DNA of 64,000 bases from Streptomyces yatensis (lineage in GTDB: Bacteria > Actinomycetota > Actinomycetes > Streptomycetales > Streptomycetaceae): assembly GCF_018069625.1 (NCBI RefSeq), contig NZ_CP072941.1, positions 3,162,001 to 3,226,000 on the forward strand. Reading direction: 5' to 3'. Each line of letters begins with the position of its first letter. Positions within the stretch are counted from its first letter, which is position 1. The position numbers were made by a program, and so were the translations under genes. Of this stretch, positions 17,341 through 26,988 are shown piece after piece. The notes beneath the pieces are model-generated. The model made no database searches. It saw nothing but the letters and a program-made list of their open reading frames with translations, and had not been told where the DNA came from.

Positions 17341-18588
17341 TCAGACCGGGAGCACCACCCGCATCACCAGGCCTCCTCCCTCACGCGGCTCCGCCGCGAT
17401 CCTGCCGCCGTGGGCGCGCGCCACCGACCGCGCGATCGACAGTCCGAGTCCGACGCCCTTGTCGCTGCCGGTGCGCTCGGTGCGGAGCCTGCGGAAGGGT
17501 TCGAAAATGTTGTCCATCTCGTAGGCGGGGACCACCGGACCGGTGTTCGCCACCACCAGCACGGCCTGGCCCGGCCGGCTCTCGGTGGTGACCTCGACCC
17601 AGCCGTCCTCCGCGATGTTGTACCGCACCGCGTTCTGGACGAGGTTCAGCGCGATCCGCTCGAGCAGCACTCCATTGCCCTGGACCACCGCCGGAGCGCG
17701 CTGTCCGCGCAGCTCCACGCCCTTGCCCTCGGCCTCCGCCCGGACCTGCTCCAGCGCCTGGGAGGCCACCTCGGCGAGATCCACCGGCTTGCGGTCGACG
17801 ATCTCGTTGTCGCTGCGGGCCAGCAGCAGCAGGCCCTCCACCAGCTGCTCGCTGCGCTCGTTGGTGGCCAGCAGGGTCTTGCCCAGCTGGACCAGCTCCG
17901 GGGACGCCTGCGGGTCCGAGAGCTGCACCTCCAGCAGGGTGCGGTTGATCGCCAGCGGGGTGCGCAGCTCGTGCGAGGCGTTGGCGACGAACCGCTGCTG
18001 GGCGGTGAACGCCCGGTCCAGGCGCTCCAGCATCTCGTCGAAGGTGTCGGCGAGCTCCTTGAGCTCGTCGTCCGGGCCGTCCAGCTCGATCCGGCGGGAC
18101 AGGTCCGAGCCCGCCACCTGGCGCGCGGTGCGGGTGATCCGGCCGAGCGGCGAGAGCACCCGTCCGGCCATCGCGTAGCCGAAGGCGAAGGCGATCACGG
18201 ACAGGCCCAGGAGGGCTATCAGGGAGCGGCGCAGCAGCCCGTCCAGGGCCAGCTGGCGCTGCTCCTTCATGCAGGTGTTCAGGACCGCGTTGAACTGGTC
18301 CGGGCTGCTCTGGCCGATGATCTCGGGGCAGGTGTTGTTGGTCGGCTGGACACTGCCGCCGACCAGTTTGAACGGCAGCTCGTTGCCGACGTGCAGGGCC
18401 TGCGCGGCCAGCAGGTAGATGATCGTCAGCAGTACCACCCCGGCGATCAGGAACATCCCGCCGTACAGCAGGGTGAGCCGTATCCGGATCGTGGGGCGCA
18501 GCCAGGGGTTGGGGCGCGAGGCGCCCTGGGGGTCCCAGCTGGGCTTGGGCGGTGCCGTGGGCGGCAGCGGGGTCGGAGTCGTCGCCAT
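17341..18588 (-). CDS. cutS: Sensor histidine kinase CutS
   Basis: 415-residue membrane kinase, partner of CutR. A first membrane helix (~38-62), an extracellular loop (~66-118) with two Cys (C87 and C106), a second helix (~122-142), HAMP (~143-195), HisKA with NASHELRTPLAIN (His206) and HATPase with NLVQNAVRYN follow in order. The Cys pair suggests redox or disulfide sensing outside the membrane; CutRS has been linked to secretion stress and antibiotic control in streptomycetes. Starts 6 bases after the cutR stop. Confidence 0.92.
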   Translation of the reverse strand: MATTPTPLPPTAPPKPSWDPQGASRPNPWLRPTIRIRLTLLYGGMFLIAGVVLLTIIYLLAAQALHVGNELPFKLVGGSVQPTNNTCPEIIGQSSPDQFNAVLNTCMKEQRQLALDGLLRRSLIALLGLSVIAFAFGYAMAGRVLSPLGRITRTARQVAGSDLSRRIELDGPDDELKELADTFDEMLERLDRAFTAQQRFVANASHELRTPLAINRTLLEVQLSDPQASPELVQLGKTLLATNERSEQLVEGLLLLARSDNEIVDRKPVDLAEVASQALEQVRAEAEGKGVELRGQRAPAVVQGNGVLLERIALNLVQNAVRYNIAEDGWVEVTTESRPGQAVLVVANTGPVVPAYEMDNIFEPFRRLRTERTGSDKGVGLGLSIARSVARAHGGRIAAEPREGGGLVMRVVLPV

Positions 18589-18594
18589 GCCTGA

Positions 18595-19248
18595 TCAGAT
18601 CCGGTAACCCGAGCCGGGGACGGTGACGATCACCGCGGGCTCGCCCAGCTTGCGGCGCAGGGTCATCACGGTCACCCGCACCACGTTGGTGAACGGATCG
18701 GTGTTCTCGTCCCAGGCCTTCTCCAGCAGCTGCTCCGCGGAGACCACGGCGCCCTCACTGCGCATGAGCACCTCCAGGACCGCGAACTCCTTCGGCGCCA
18801 GCTGGATCTCCTTGCCGTCCCGGAACACCTCGCGGCGGTTGGGGTCCAACTTGATCCCGGCGCGCTCCAGGACGGGCGGCAGGGCCACGGTCGTCCGGCG
18901 GCCGAGCGCACGCACCCGCGCGATCAGTTCGCTGAAGGCGAAGGGCTTGGGCAGATAGTCGTCCGCGCCGATCTCCAGGCCCTCCACGCGGTCGCTGACG
19001 TCGCCGGAGGCGGTGAGCATCAGGACCCGGGTGGGGATGCCGAGTTCGACGATCTTGCGGCAGACGTCATCGCCGTGCACGAGGGGCAGGTCCCGGTCGA
19101 GGACGACGACGTCGTAGTCGTTGACGGCGATGCGCTCCAAGGCGGCGGCTCCGTCATACACGACGTCGACGGCCATGGCCTCCCGGCGCAGTCCGGTGGC
19201 CACCGCATCGGCGAGCAACTGCTCGTCCTCGACGACGAGTACGCGCAC
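18595..19248 (-). CDS. cutR: Response regulator CutR
   Basis: 217-residue OmpR-family regulator. The GTG start at 19248 (VRVLVVEDEQ) has GGAAGGA 7-8 bases upstream; the frame is open 90 bases further but without homology. The receiver domain has E8-D9, phospho-acceptor D51 (VVVLDRDLP) and K101 (PKPFA). The winged helix includes LAPKEFAVLEVLMRSEGAVVS and VVRVTVMTLRRKLG. Operon with cutS. The identification rests on strong resemblance and on the neighbouring dut/hemH/sepH order. Confidence 0.92.
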   Translation of the reverse strand: MRVLVVEDEQLLADAVATGLRREAMAVDVVYDGAAALERIAVNDYDVVVLDRDLPLVHGDDVCRKIVELGIPTRVLMLTASGDVSDRVEGLEIGADDYLPKPFAFSELIARVRALGRRTTVALPPVLERAGIKLDPNRREVFRDGKEIQLAPKEFAVLEVLMRSEGAVVSAEQLLEKAWDENTDPFTNVVRVTVMTLRRKLGEPAVIVTVPGSGYRI

Positions 19249-19606
19249 GTCGTTGTTCCTTCCTTGATTGCCGCACTGGGCATGATCTCGCCAAACTCGA
19301 TGATTGTTCGGCGCCTCCATCCTGCCTCGAAGTCTCATAAACCGGCGGTAAGAGGGATCGCCCCGGGATCCCGAGGACCGATCATGGACGCGGCGGCGGG
19401 GGCGGCAGCGGCTGGAACGCCGAATTCAGATTCTTTCGGGGCCCGAGGTTTCCGCCCAGGACGGGGTGGGGAGGACGACTGCACACCCGCGATCACGCCT
19501 TGTCTCCGGCATCTCTGACTGTCATTGCCGACGGCAAGGGCCACGCACGTGATCGTCCCGCCGTCGGCACACCCCCGTGCCACCGACCCACGACGAGGGG
19601 GCGCAC
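19249..19606. other. Intergenic region between divergent cutR and a small gene
   Basis: About 360 bases with no convincing gene. It must hold the cutRS promoter and that of the 57-residue protein gene. An interrupted inverted repeat GGGATC...GATCCC lies near 19357-19376. No -35/-10 pair was convincing. Confidence 0.5.
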
Positions 19607-19780
19607 ATGGACGCGTTCACCGCAGGCATTCTGCAGCGCATAGAGAACACCAAGACCGATCTCATTCGCGCCCGTGAGACGGGCGACGACTTTCTTGTGG
19701 ACGTGGAGCAGTCGGAGCTGGAAGACCTCCGTCGCCTCGCCGCCGAGCACGGTGTCGAAGTAAGCGCCTCGTTTGCTTGA
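19607..19780 (+). CDS. Small conserved protein (57 residues)
   Basis: Short acidic, probably all-helical protein beginning MDAFTAGILQRIENT and ending HGVEVSASFA. The start at 19607 has GGGGGCG upstream; ten in-frame codons before it lack a ribosome site. Codon usage shows strong third-position G/C. I recall small homologues of this length in other streptomycetes, but no function. A hairpin terminator lies about 110 bases downstream. Confidence 0.75.
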   Translation: MDAFTAGILQRIENTKTDLIRARETGDDFLVDVEQSELEDLRRLAAEHGVEVSASFA

Positions 19781-19887
19781 TCCCTTGTGGATTCCGGACC
19801 CGATCCAGATCCGGATTCCCTCCTTGTAGCCGATTCCCATTCACCTCCGGATGGTGATCCAGAAAACATCCGGTAACCACGCCGAAG

Positions 19888-19916
19888 CGCCCCGGTGTCC
19901 TCGTGACGCCGGGGCG
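19888..19916 (+). terminator. Intrinsic terminator
   Basis: 12-bp arms (19888-19899 CGCCCCGGTGTC and 19905-19916 GACGCCGGGGCG, one G-T wobble) with a 5-base loop followed by TTTC. It probably ends the small-protein transcript and may act on the convergent inositol phosphatase gene. Confidence 0.75.
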
Positions 19917-19971
19917 TTTCCGTGTGCGGGCGGGGGTGCGGACCGGGGGCGCGTGGCCGCGGGGGGCGGGA

Positions 19972-20772
19972 TCAGTCGTGCCAGGCGCCCAGGTCGTCCA
20001 GAAGCCCCCTCAGCGGCTCGAAAAGGCCGGGGGCGGCGGCGATGGTCAGCTCCGTGGAGGCAGGGACGCCGGGCCGCCCTCCGGTGAGCGCGCCCGCCTC
20101 GCGCGCTATGAGCGCACCGGCCGCGAAGTCCCAGGGGTTGAGCCCGCGCTCGTAGTAGCCGTTGAGCCGGCCGCAGGCCACATCGGACAGGTCGATGGCG
20201 GCCGATCCGCCGCGCCGGATGTCCCGCACCCGCGGCAACAGATCGTTGAGCACCCTGGCCTGCCCGATGCGGCGCTCGCGCACGTACCCGAAGCCCGTGC
20301 CGATCAGCGATTCCTCCAGCGGGGCCGCGGGGCGGCAGTGCACCGGCTCCCCGTTCAGCCGGGCGCCCCGGCCCAGGACCGCCTGGAAGGTCTCGCCGCG
20401 CATCGGGGCGGTCACCACCCCGACGACCGTCTCGCCGTCCTTCTCGGCGGCGATGCTGACCGCCCACGACGGCAGCCCGTAGAGGTAGTTCACCGTGCCG
20501 TCGAGCGGGTCGATCACCCAGCGCACCCCGCTGCTGCCCTCGGTGTCGGCGCCCTCCTCCCCGAGCACCCCGTCCTGCGGGCGGCGGCGCGCGAGGAGGT
20601 CGGTGATCAGCTTCTCGGCGGCGATGTCCATCTCGGTGACGACGTCGATCGGGCTGGTCTTGGTGGCCGCCACCCCGAGGTCGGCCGGGCGGCCGTCGCG
20701 CAGCAGGTCCCCCGCGCCACGGGCGGCCTCCAGCGCCGTCTCGAGGAGTTCGGTCATGAGCGGGTCGGTCAT
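19972..20772 (-). CDS. Inositol monophosphatase family protein
   Basis: Mg-dependent sugar/inositol phosphatase fold, 266 residues from the ATG at 20772 (MTDPLMTELL). Metal-binding motifs are present: GEEGAD (E72, E73), WVIDPLDGTVNY (D88, D91) and, near the C-terminus, GLNPWDFAAGALIAREAG. The substrate could be inositol phosphate, histidinol phosphate or PAP; sequence alone does not decide. It lies 55 bases after ferrochelatase on the same strand. Confidence 0.9.
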   Translation of the reverse strand: MTDPLMTELLETALEAARGAGDLLRDGRPADLGVAATKTSPIDVVTEMDIAAEKLITDLLARRRPQDGVLGEEGADTEGSSGVRWVIDPLDGTVNYLYGLPSWAVSIAAEKDGETVVGVVTAPMRGETFQAVLGRGARLNGEPVHCRPAAPLEESLIGTGFGYVRERRIGQARVLNDLLPRVRDIRRGGSAAIDLSDVACGRLNGYYERGLNPWDFAAGALIAREAGALTGGRPGVPASTELTIAAAPGLFEPLRGLLDDLGAWHD

Positions 20773-20827
20773 CGTGCTCCTTAGCGGATGGCCCGGACGG
20801 GCAGCGGCGGTGGCGGGGCGGGGACGC

Positions 20828-21979
20828 TCAGTCCGAGCCCGCGGCGGCGGGGCGGGGCGCGCGGGCCGGACAGCAGCCCACCGGGCACACGTCATGGCTC
20901 GGGCCGAGGGCGCCCAGGGCGCAGCGCTCCGGGGCGGCCGCGACCCGGTCCTCGGCGAAGCGCTCGGTGGCCGCGCGCTCCAGCACCAGATCGCGCACGC
21001 CCGCGGCGAACCGCGGATCGGCGCCGACGGTCGAGGCGCGGGAGACCGGCAGACCGAGCTCGGCGGCCTTGGCCGTGGCCTCGGTGTCGAGGTCGTACTT
21101 GACCTCCATATGGTCCGAGACGAAGCCGATCGGGACCATGACGACGGCGGGCACGCCCTCGCCGTGCAGCTCCTCGAGGTGATCGCAGATGTCCGGCTCC
21201 AGCCAGGGGATGTGCGGCGCGCCGCTGCGCGACTGGTAGACCAGCCGCCAGGGGTGCGGGGCGCCGGTCTCCTCGCGCACCGCGTCGGCGATCAGCCGGG
21301 CCACATCGAGGTGCTCGGCGACATACGCGCCCCCCTCCCCGTCCTCCGTGTGGGCCTCCACCGGGCCCGAGGTGTCGGCGGCGGCGGTCGGGATGGAGTG
21401 CGTGGTGAAGGCGAGGTGGGCCCCGGCGCGGCGCTCCTCGGGCAGCTCGGCGAGGGCGGCCAGCGTGGCGTCCACCATGGGCCGCACGAAGCCGGGGTGG
21501 TTGAAGTAGTGCCGCAGCTTGTCGACGCGCGGCAGCGGCAGCCCCTCGCCCTCCAGGGCGGCCAGGGCGTCCGCGAGGTTCTCGCGGTACTGGCGGCAGC
21601 CGGAGTACGAGGCGTAGGCGCTGGTGGCCAGCACCAGGATGCGGCGGTGGCCGTCGGCGGTCATCTCGCGCAGGGTGTCGGTCAGATACGGCGCCCAGTT
21701 GCGATTGCCCCAGTAGACCGGCAGGTCCAGGCCGTGCTCGGCGAAGTCCTTGCGCAGCGCGTGCAGCAGCTCGCGGTTCTGCGCGTTGATCGGGCTGACC
21801 CCGCCGAAGAGGAAGTAATGCCGGCCGACCTCCTTCAGCCGCTCTCGGGGGATGCCCCGCCCGCGCGTGACGTTCTCCAGGAACGGCACGACGTCCTCGG
21901 GGCCCTCCGGCCCGCCGAAGGAGAGCAACAGCAGTGCGTCATAGGGGTCGGGAGAAGGCTGTACTGACTGATCCGGCAT
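20828..21979 (-). CDS. hemH: Ferrochelatase (coproporphyrin-type)
   Basis: Inserts ferrous iron into (copro)porphyrin late in heme synthesis; in actinobacteria the product is usually coproheme (CpfC). 383 residues from the ATG at 21979 ([10 protein letters not shown]). Visible motifs: [26 protein letters not shown], active-site His in FTTHSIPT and Glu in [12 protein letters not shown] Cys in YSGCRQY and a C-terminal cluster ([15 protein letters not shown]) match the positions that hold a [2Fe-2S] cluster in mycobacterial ferrochelatase. Divergent from the MFS gene. Confidence 0.95.
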   Translation of the reverse strand: MPDQSVQPSPDPYDALLLLSFGGPEGPEDVVPFLENVTRGRGIPRERLKEVGRHYFLFGGVSPINAQNRELLHALRKDFAEHGLDLPVYWGNRNWAPYLTDTLREMTADGHRRILVLATSAYASYSGCRQYRENLADALAALEGEGLPLPRVDKLRHYFNHPGFVRPMVDATLAALAELPEERRAGAHLAFTTHSIPTAAADTSGPVEAHTEDGEGGAYVAEHLDVARLIADAVREETGAPHPWRLVYQSRSGAPHIPWLEPDICDHLEELHGEGVPAVVMVPIGFVSDHMEVKYDLDTEATAKAAELGLPVSRASTVGADPRFAAGVRDLVLERAATERFAEDRVAAAPERCALGALGPSHDVCPVGCCPARAPRPAAAGSD

Positions 21980-22097
21980 GCTTCCGATCCTGCCACCAGC
22001 CGCTGACAGGCGGGAAACGGCCCTGCGCGAACCAGGGACCTGCCCGTAATCTGTATCAGCTCGTACGATCCTTACCCTGCTCACGGCGGAGCCTGCC

Positions 22098-23354
22098 TTG
22101 CCCAGTACCAGCCCCTATCGTGCGATCTTCGCCGCCCCCGGCGCCAAGGAGTTCTCCGCGGCCGGCTTCCTCGGGCGGATGACGCTGTCCATGGCGGGCA
22201 TCAGCGTGGTCACCATGGTGTCCGAACTCACCGGCCGGTACGGGCTCGCGGGCGCCCTGTCGGCCACGCTGGCGCTCTCCGCCGCCTCCATCGGCCCGCA
22301 GATCTCCCGGCTGGTCGACCGGCACGGCCAGCGCCGGGTACTGCGCCCGGCGACCCTCGTGGCACTCACCGCCGTCTGCGGGCTGCTGCTGAGCGCGCAC
22401 CGGGGCTGGCCGGACTGGACGCTGTTCGTCTTCGCCGCCGGGGCCGGCTGTGTGCCCAGCGTGGGCTCCATGGTGCGGGCCCGCTGGGCGGCGATCTACG
22501 GGGACTCCCCGCGCGAGCTGCACGCCGCGTACGCCTGGGAGTCCATCGTCGACGAGGTCTGCTTCATCCTCGGGCCCGTCATCTCGATCGGGCTGTCCAC
22601 CACCTGGTTCCCGGAGGCGGGCCCGCTGCTGGCCGCCTGCTTCCTGGCGGCCGGGGTCTTCTCGCTGACCGCGCAGCGGGCCACCGAGCCCGTACCGCAT
22701 CCGCGCGGGCAGCACACCGGCCGTTCGGCGCTGCGCTCGCGCGGGCTCCAGGTGCTGGTGGTCACCTTCGTGGCGACCGGCGCGATCTTCGGGGCGATCG
22801 ACGTGGTGACGGTGGCCTTCGCCGAGGACGAGGGCCACAAGGGCGCGGCGAGCCTGGTACTGGCGGTGTACGCGCTGGGCTCCTGTCTCGCGGGCGCGGT
22901 CTTCGGGCTGCTGCGGCTGAGCGGATCGGTGTCCCGTCGTTGGTTGTGGGGTATTTGTGCGATCGCCGTGAGTATGATCCCGCTCCAACTGGTCGGGAAC
23001 CTGCCGTTCCTGGCCGTGGCGCTCTTCGTCGCGGGCCTGGCCATCGCACCCACGATGGTCACCACCATGGCCCTCGTCGAACGCCACGTACCACGCGCGC
23101 ATCTGACCGAGGGGATGACCTGGGTGAGCACCGGGCTCGCGGTCGGGGTGGCGCTCGGCTCGTCGGCCGCCGGATGGGTGGTGGACGCGGCCGGCGCCCG
23201 GGCGGGGTACGCGGTGCCGGCCGTGGCCGGGGCGTTCGCGGCGGCGGTGGCGTTCCTCGGGTACCGCCGGCTCCGGCCGGCGCCACAGCGGGAGGGGTCG
23301 GGTACGGATGGCCGTCAAGACCATGAAGACCGTACGGAGCAGCGTGTGGCGTAA
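22098..23354 (+). CDS. MFS transporter
   Basis: 418-residue major facilitator with about 12 hydrophobic segments and a charged tail. The loop [13 protein letters not shown] between helices 2 and 3 is the degenerate MFS motif A. Start is a TTG at 22098, with GGCGGAG 6 bases upstream. The last 47 bases overlap the following FAD-oxidase gene. Substrate unknown. Confidence 0.88.
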   Translation: MPSTSPYRAIFAAPGAKEFSAAGFLGRMTLSMAGISVVTMVSELTGRYGLAGALSATLALSAASIGPQISRLVDRHGQRRVLRPATLVALTAVCGLLLSAHRGWPDWTLFVFAAGAGCVPSVGSMVRARWAAIYGDSPRELHAAYAWESIVDEVCFILGPVISIGLSTTWFPEAGPLLAACFLAAGVFSLTAQRATEPVPHPRGQHTGRSALRSRGLQVLVVTFVATGAIFGAIDVVTVAFAEDEGHKGAASLVLAVYALGSCLAGAVFGLLRLSGSVSRRWLWGICAIAVSMIPLQLVGNLPFLAVALFVAGLAIAPTMVTTMALVERHVPRAHLTEGMTWVSTGLAVGVALGSSAAGWVVDAAGARAGYAVPAVAGAFAAAVAFLGYRRLRPAPQREGSGTDGRQDHEDRTEQRVA

Positions 23355-24633
23355 CTGGGCGGGGAATGTGACGGCCCGCCCGGTGCGGAGCGTCGCGCCG
23401 TCGTCCACTCAGGAGCTGGCCGAGGTGGTCCGCCGGGCCGCGGCGGAGGGGCTGAAGGTGAAGGCGGTGGGCTCCGGGCACTCCTTCACCACCGCGGCCG
23501 CCACCGACGGGCTCCTCATACGCCCCGACCGCATGGCGGGCGTGCGCGGGCTGGACCGCGAGGCGGGGACCGTGACCGTCGCGGCCGGCACCCCGCTCCG
23601 GCAGCTCAACGAGACGCTGACGGCCCATGGGCTGTCGCTCGCCAATATGGGCGACATCATGGAGCAGACCGTGGCCGGGGCGACCGCCACCGGCACCCAT
23701 GGCACCGGCCGGGACAGCGCCTCGATCGCCGCCCAGATCAAGGGCCTGGAGCTGGTGACGGCGGACGGTTCGGTGCTGCGCTGCTCGGCGACGGAGCACC
23801 CGGAGATCTTCGCGGCCGCCCGGATCGGGCTCGGCTCGCTCGGCGTGGTCAGCGCGATCACCTTCGCCGTGGAACCGGAGTTCCTGCTCACCGCACGCGA
23901 GGAGCCGATGCCCTTCGACCGTGTGATGGCCGATTTCGACAGGCTCGTGGCCGAGAACGAGCACTTCGAGTTCTACTGGTTCCCGCACACCGGCAACTGC
24001 AACACCAAGCGCAACAACCGCAGCACCGGCCCCGCCGCCCCGGTGGGCCGGGTCAGCGGCTGGGTGGACGACGAGCTGCTGTCCAACGGCATCTTCCAGG
24101 TGGCCTGTTCGGTGGGCCGGGCGGTCCCCGCCACCATCCCCGGAATCGCCAAGATCTCCAGCCGCGCCCTGTCCGCCCGGACCTACACGGACATCCCTTA
24201 CAAAGTCTTCACCTCTCCGCGCCGCGTGCGCTTCCTGGAGATGGAGTACGCCGTGCCGCGCGAGGCCGCGGTCACCGTGCTGCGCGAGCTCAAGGCGACC
24301 GTCGAGCGGTCCGGACTGCGGGTCAGCTTCCCGGTGGAGGTGCGCACCGCGCCCGCCGACGACATCCCGCTGTCCACCGCCTCCGGGCGCGAGACCGCGT
24401 ACATCGCCGTCCATCTGTACCGGGGCACCCCGCACCGGGCGTACTTCACGGCGGCCGAGCAGATCATGATCGCCCACGGTGGCCGCCCGCACTGGGGCAA
24501 GCTGCACAGCCGCGACGCCGGCTACCTGTCCGGGGTCTATCCGCGGTTCGGGGAGTTCACGGCGGTACGCGACCGGCTGGACCCGGACCGGCTGTTCACC
24601 AACGACTATCTGCGGCGGGTGCTGGGCGACTGA
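23308..24633 (+). CDS. FAD-dependent sugar lactone/alditol oxidase (ALO family)
   Basis: 441-residue vanillyl-alcohol-oxidase-type flavoprotein. The N-terminal PCMH FAD-binding domain has VGSGHSFTTAA, where the His is the likely covalent FAD site, and GATATGTHGTGRDSASI. The C-terminal ALO domain ends with the conserved RPHWGKLHSRD. Related enzymes oxidise D-arabinono- or L-gulono-1,4-lactone or alditols with oxygen; the substrate here is unassigned. The start overlaps the MFS gene by 47 bp, with GGGAGGGG upstream of the ATG; an ATG at 23323 is also possible. Confidence 0.9.
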   Translation: MAVKTMKTVRSSVWRNWAGNVTARPVRSVAPSSTQELAEVVRRAAAEGLKVKAVGSGHSFTTAAATDGLLIRPDRMAGVRGLDREAGTVTVAAGTPLRQLNETLTAHGLSLANMGDIMEQTVAGATATGTHGTGRDSASIAAQIKGLELVTADGSVLRCSATEHPEIFAAARIGLGSLGVVSAITFAVEPEFLLTAREEPMPFDRVMADFDRLVAENEHFEFYWFPHTGNCNTKRNNRSTGPAAPVGRVSGWVDDELLSNGIFQVACSVGRAVPATIPGIAKISSRALSARTYTDIPYKVFTSPRRVRFLEMEYAVPREAAVTVLRELKATVERSGLRVSFPVEVRTAPADDIPLSTASGRETAYIAVHLYRGTPHRAYFTAAEQIMIAHGGRPHWGKLHSRDAGYLSGVYPRFGEFTAVRDRLDPDRLFTNDYLRRVLGD

Positions 24634-24637
24634 CGCG

Positions 24638-25459
24638 TCACGGCCCGCCGGTGGCGCCGGGCGGGGGCGTGGCGTCCCCGGAACCATCCGTTCCGTCCTC
24701 CGTGGCACCGCCGGACGGGGTCCGGGACGCGCCGGGGGTGGCGGGCGCGGAGGTGCCGGGGGCCGTTGTGCCCCCGGTGCCGGAGCCCTTGCCGGACTCG
24801 GATGATCCGGACGAACCGGGCGTCGGTACGGTCGACACGTCGGCCGTGCCGCCCTCGCGGGAGGTGCGCGGGGACGGTGCCGGATCGCCACCGCCCCGGG
24901 AGGTGCCGGGGCTCCGGGACGGCGCGGCCGGGCCGCGGCGCCCGGGGCCGGGGGTGGAACGCGACCCGGAGGAGCCGTCGACGCTGTCGCTGACGGTGGT
25001 TCCGCTCCGGCTCTCCCCCCAGACGTTGGACACCGGGCCTCCGGAGAACATCTCGATCCCCGTGATGACGCTCATGGCGAGCACGAAGACCGCCAGCGCC
25101 CCGAGGACGTGGCGCCGCCGGCCGCGCAGCCGGGTGCCGTGGGTGGTCGGCTCGCCGTACTCGCCGTCCGCGCCCTTCCGCCGGAGCGTGACGGGCCCGG
25201 CGGGCCGCCGGGGCACCGACTGGACCCGCACCTCCTTGATCTGCTCACCGGTGCGGTGGAACAGATGCTGGAAGACCGTGCCGCCCGCGGTCGCCACCAC
25301 GCTCATCACACCGGCACCCAGGATCGTCCCGTAGACGCCGAGTTTGGAGGCGAGGACCGCGGCGGCGATGGCCGCCAGCGCGCTGCCGGCCACATGGGCC
25401 ACGCTCAGCTCGATCCGTCCGCTCTTGAGTTGTCCGTCGCCGTCGGCCTTGCCGTGCAT
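24638..25459 (-). CDS. Membrane protein with Ser/Gly/Pro-rich C-terminal tail
   Basis: 273 residues, unrecognised. The N-terminal half has Gly/Ala-rich hydrophobic segments at about 22-62, a basic cytoplasmic loop (70-115) and one further helix (~118-136). The remaining ~135 residues are Ser/Gly/Thr/Pro-rich, low-complexity and probably extracellular or wall-spanning. Convergent with the FAD oxidase gene, leaving 4 bases between stops. Confidence 0.75.
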   Translation of the reverse strand: MHGKADGDGQLKSGRIELSVAHVAGSALAAIAAAVLASKLGVYGTILGAGVMSVVATAGGTVFQHLFHRTGEQIKEVRVQSVPRRPAGPVTLRRKGADGEYGEPTTHGTRLRGRRRHVLGALAVFVLAMSVITGIEMFSGGPVSNVWGESRSGTTVSDSVDGSSGSRSTPGPGRRGPAAPSRSPGTSRGGGDPAPSPRTSREGGTADVSTVPTPGSSGSSESGKGSGTGGTTAPGTSAPATPGASRTPSGGATEDGTDGSGDATPPPGATGGP

Positions 25460-25848
25460 CTACCGCCTCGCTTGGACATTCGTTCCAGCCTGCAGGGAGA
25501 AGTGACCGATAAACGAAGCAGATCGTTCCGATTCTGTCGATTCTGTGAAACTTGCCACCCAAATTGGGCCTCACTTCGAAGGATTCAGGCTCCGATCCCC
25601 CTTCCCGCCATGAACTCGGCTGGCGTGCCGCTCCACCCGAGCGGCCCGAATGGAGTACTGTGGCGAGCCCTGGCCCCGCTTTCCCGTCCGGCCGCCCGGA
25701 CCCAACGGGAGGGGTCAGAGGGCGGCAACCAACCGGCCCGGGCAACTCGGCAAAGTTGTGGCAGGCTGCACCCGGGCAGGCCACACTCGTCTAGCGGGAG
25801 AGCAGCGACGCAACCGTGACGTCGGCAGGCACCACCCGGGAGGTCCCC
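25460..25848. other. Intergenic region upstream of sepH
   Basis: About 390 bases between divergent genes. It holds the sepH ribosome site (GGGAGG before the ATG at 25849) and a 9-bp direct repeat CGATTCTGT near 25530-25547. No promoter was assigned with confidence. Confidence 0.5.
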
Positions 25849-26898
25849 ATGCCCGAACTGCGTGTCGTGGCCGTCAGCAACGACGGCACACGGCTGGTGC
25901 TCAAGGCTGCGGACAGCACGGAGTACACGCTTCCCATCGACGAGCGACTGCGCGCCGCGGTGCGCAATGACCGCGCTCGGCTCGGCCAGATCGAGATCGA
26001 GGTCGAGAGCCATCTGCGGCCCCGTGACATCCAGGCCCGTATACGTGCCGGCGCCACCGCCGAAGAGGTCGCGCAGATGGCGGGCATCCCCGTCGACCGC
26101 GTGCGGCGCTTCGAGGGCCCGGTGCTGGCGGAGCGCGCCTTCATGGCCGAGCGCGCCCGTAAGACTCCCGTGCGCCGCCCCGGCGAGAACACCGGACCGC
26201 AGCTCGGCGAGGCCGTAGCGGAGCGGCTGCTGCTGCGCGGCGCCGAGAAGGACACCACGCAGTGGGACTCCTGGCGGCGCGACGACGGCACCTGGGAGGT
26301 GCTGCTGGTCTACCGGGTCGCCGGTGAGCCGCACTCGGCGAGCTGGACCTACGACCCGCCCCGGCGGCTGGTCCAGGCGGTGGACGACGAGGCGCGGGCG
26401 CTGATCGGCGAGGCCGACGACACGCCCGAGCCCAGCTTCCCGTTCGTGCCGCGGATCGCCCGGCTGCCGCGCGACCGGGATCGGGACCGCGACCGGCCGT
26501 CGTCCGAGCGCATCGACGACGACTCCCCGGCGGCCACGCCCGCGTCCGCCTCGCTGGACGACGGTCTCGGTGAGCGGGACTCGCTCACCAGCCTGCTGGA
26601 GGCCGTGCCCAACTTCCGGGGCGACATGGTCGTGCCGGAGGCGCCCGTCGCCTCGGCCGCCCCGCCGGAGGAGCCCGACGAGGAGCCGGAGGCCGTCGAG
26701 CCGCCCGCCTCCGCGGCGAGCGCGGGTTCGGCGTACGCGGATGTGCTGATGCCGCGTTCGGTGGCGGGCCACCGCGACCGGCTGACCGGTACGACGGACC
26801 GGCAGGCGGAGGCGGACGGCGTCCGCCCGGGCCGCCGGGCCGCGGTGCCGAGCTGGGACGAGATCGTCTTCGGCACCCGCCGCAAGAAGCAGGAGTAG
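25849..26898 (+). CDS. sepH: Septation protein SepH
   Basis: 349-residue DUF3071 protein that in Streptomyces and mycobacteria binds FtsZ and stimulates its assembly during septation. It starts MPELRVVAVSNDG, with the N-terminal DUF3071 domain (1-~170) including the helix-turn-helix-like GATAEEVAQMAGIPVDRVRRFEGPV. An acidic, Pro/Ala-rich disordered region follows, then a short conserved C-terminal motif VPSWDEIVFGTRRKKQE. GTG at 25816 is an alternative start but lacks a ribosome site. Monocistronic, with hairpins downstream. Confidence 0.94.
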   Translation: MPELRVVAVSNDGTRLVLKAADSTEYTLPIDERLRAAVRNDRARLGQIEIEVESHLRPRDIQARIRAGATAEEVAQMAGIPVDRVRRFEGPVLAERAFMAERARKTPVRRPGENTGPQLGEAVAERLLLRGAEKDTTQWDSWRRDDGTWEVLLVYRVAGEPHSASWTYDPPRRLVQAVDDEARALIGEADDTPEPSFPFVPRIARLPRDRDRDRDRPSSERIDDDSPAATPASASLDDGLGERDSLTSLLEAVPNFRGDMVVPEAPVASAAPPEEPDEEPEAVEPPASAASAGSAYADVLMPRSVAGHRDRLTGTTDRQAEADGVRPGRRAAVPSWDEIVFGTRRKKQE

Positions 26899-26909
26899 CG
26901 GCGAAGGAA

Positions 26910-26979
26910 GCCGCCGGCCGCACCACGGCCGGCGGCGGCCGATCCGGGCCCCGCCACCGTATGCCGGTGGCGGGGCCCG
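26910..26979. terminator. Double hairpin terminator between convergent sepH and sulfurtransferase
   Basis: Two consecutive perfect hairpins: arms 26910-26920/26926-26936 (11 bp) and 26945-26959/26965-26979 (15 bp), each with a 5-base loop. They lie between two converging genes and can serve both. Confidence 0.8.
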
Positions 26980-26988
26980 TCGGCGTGT

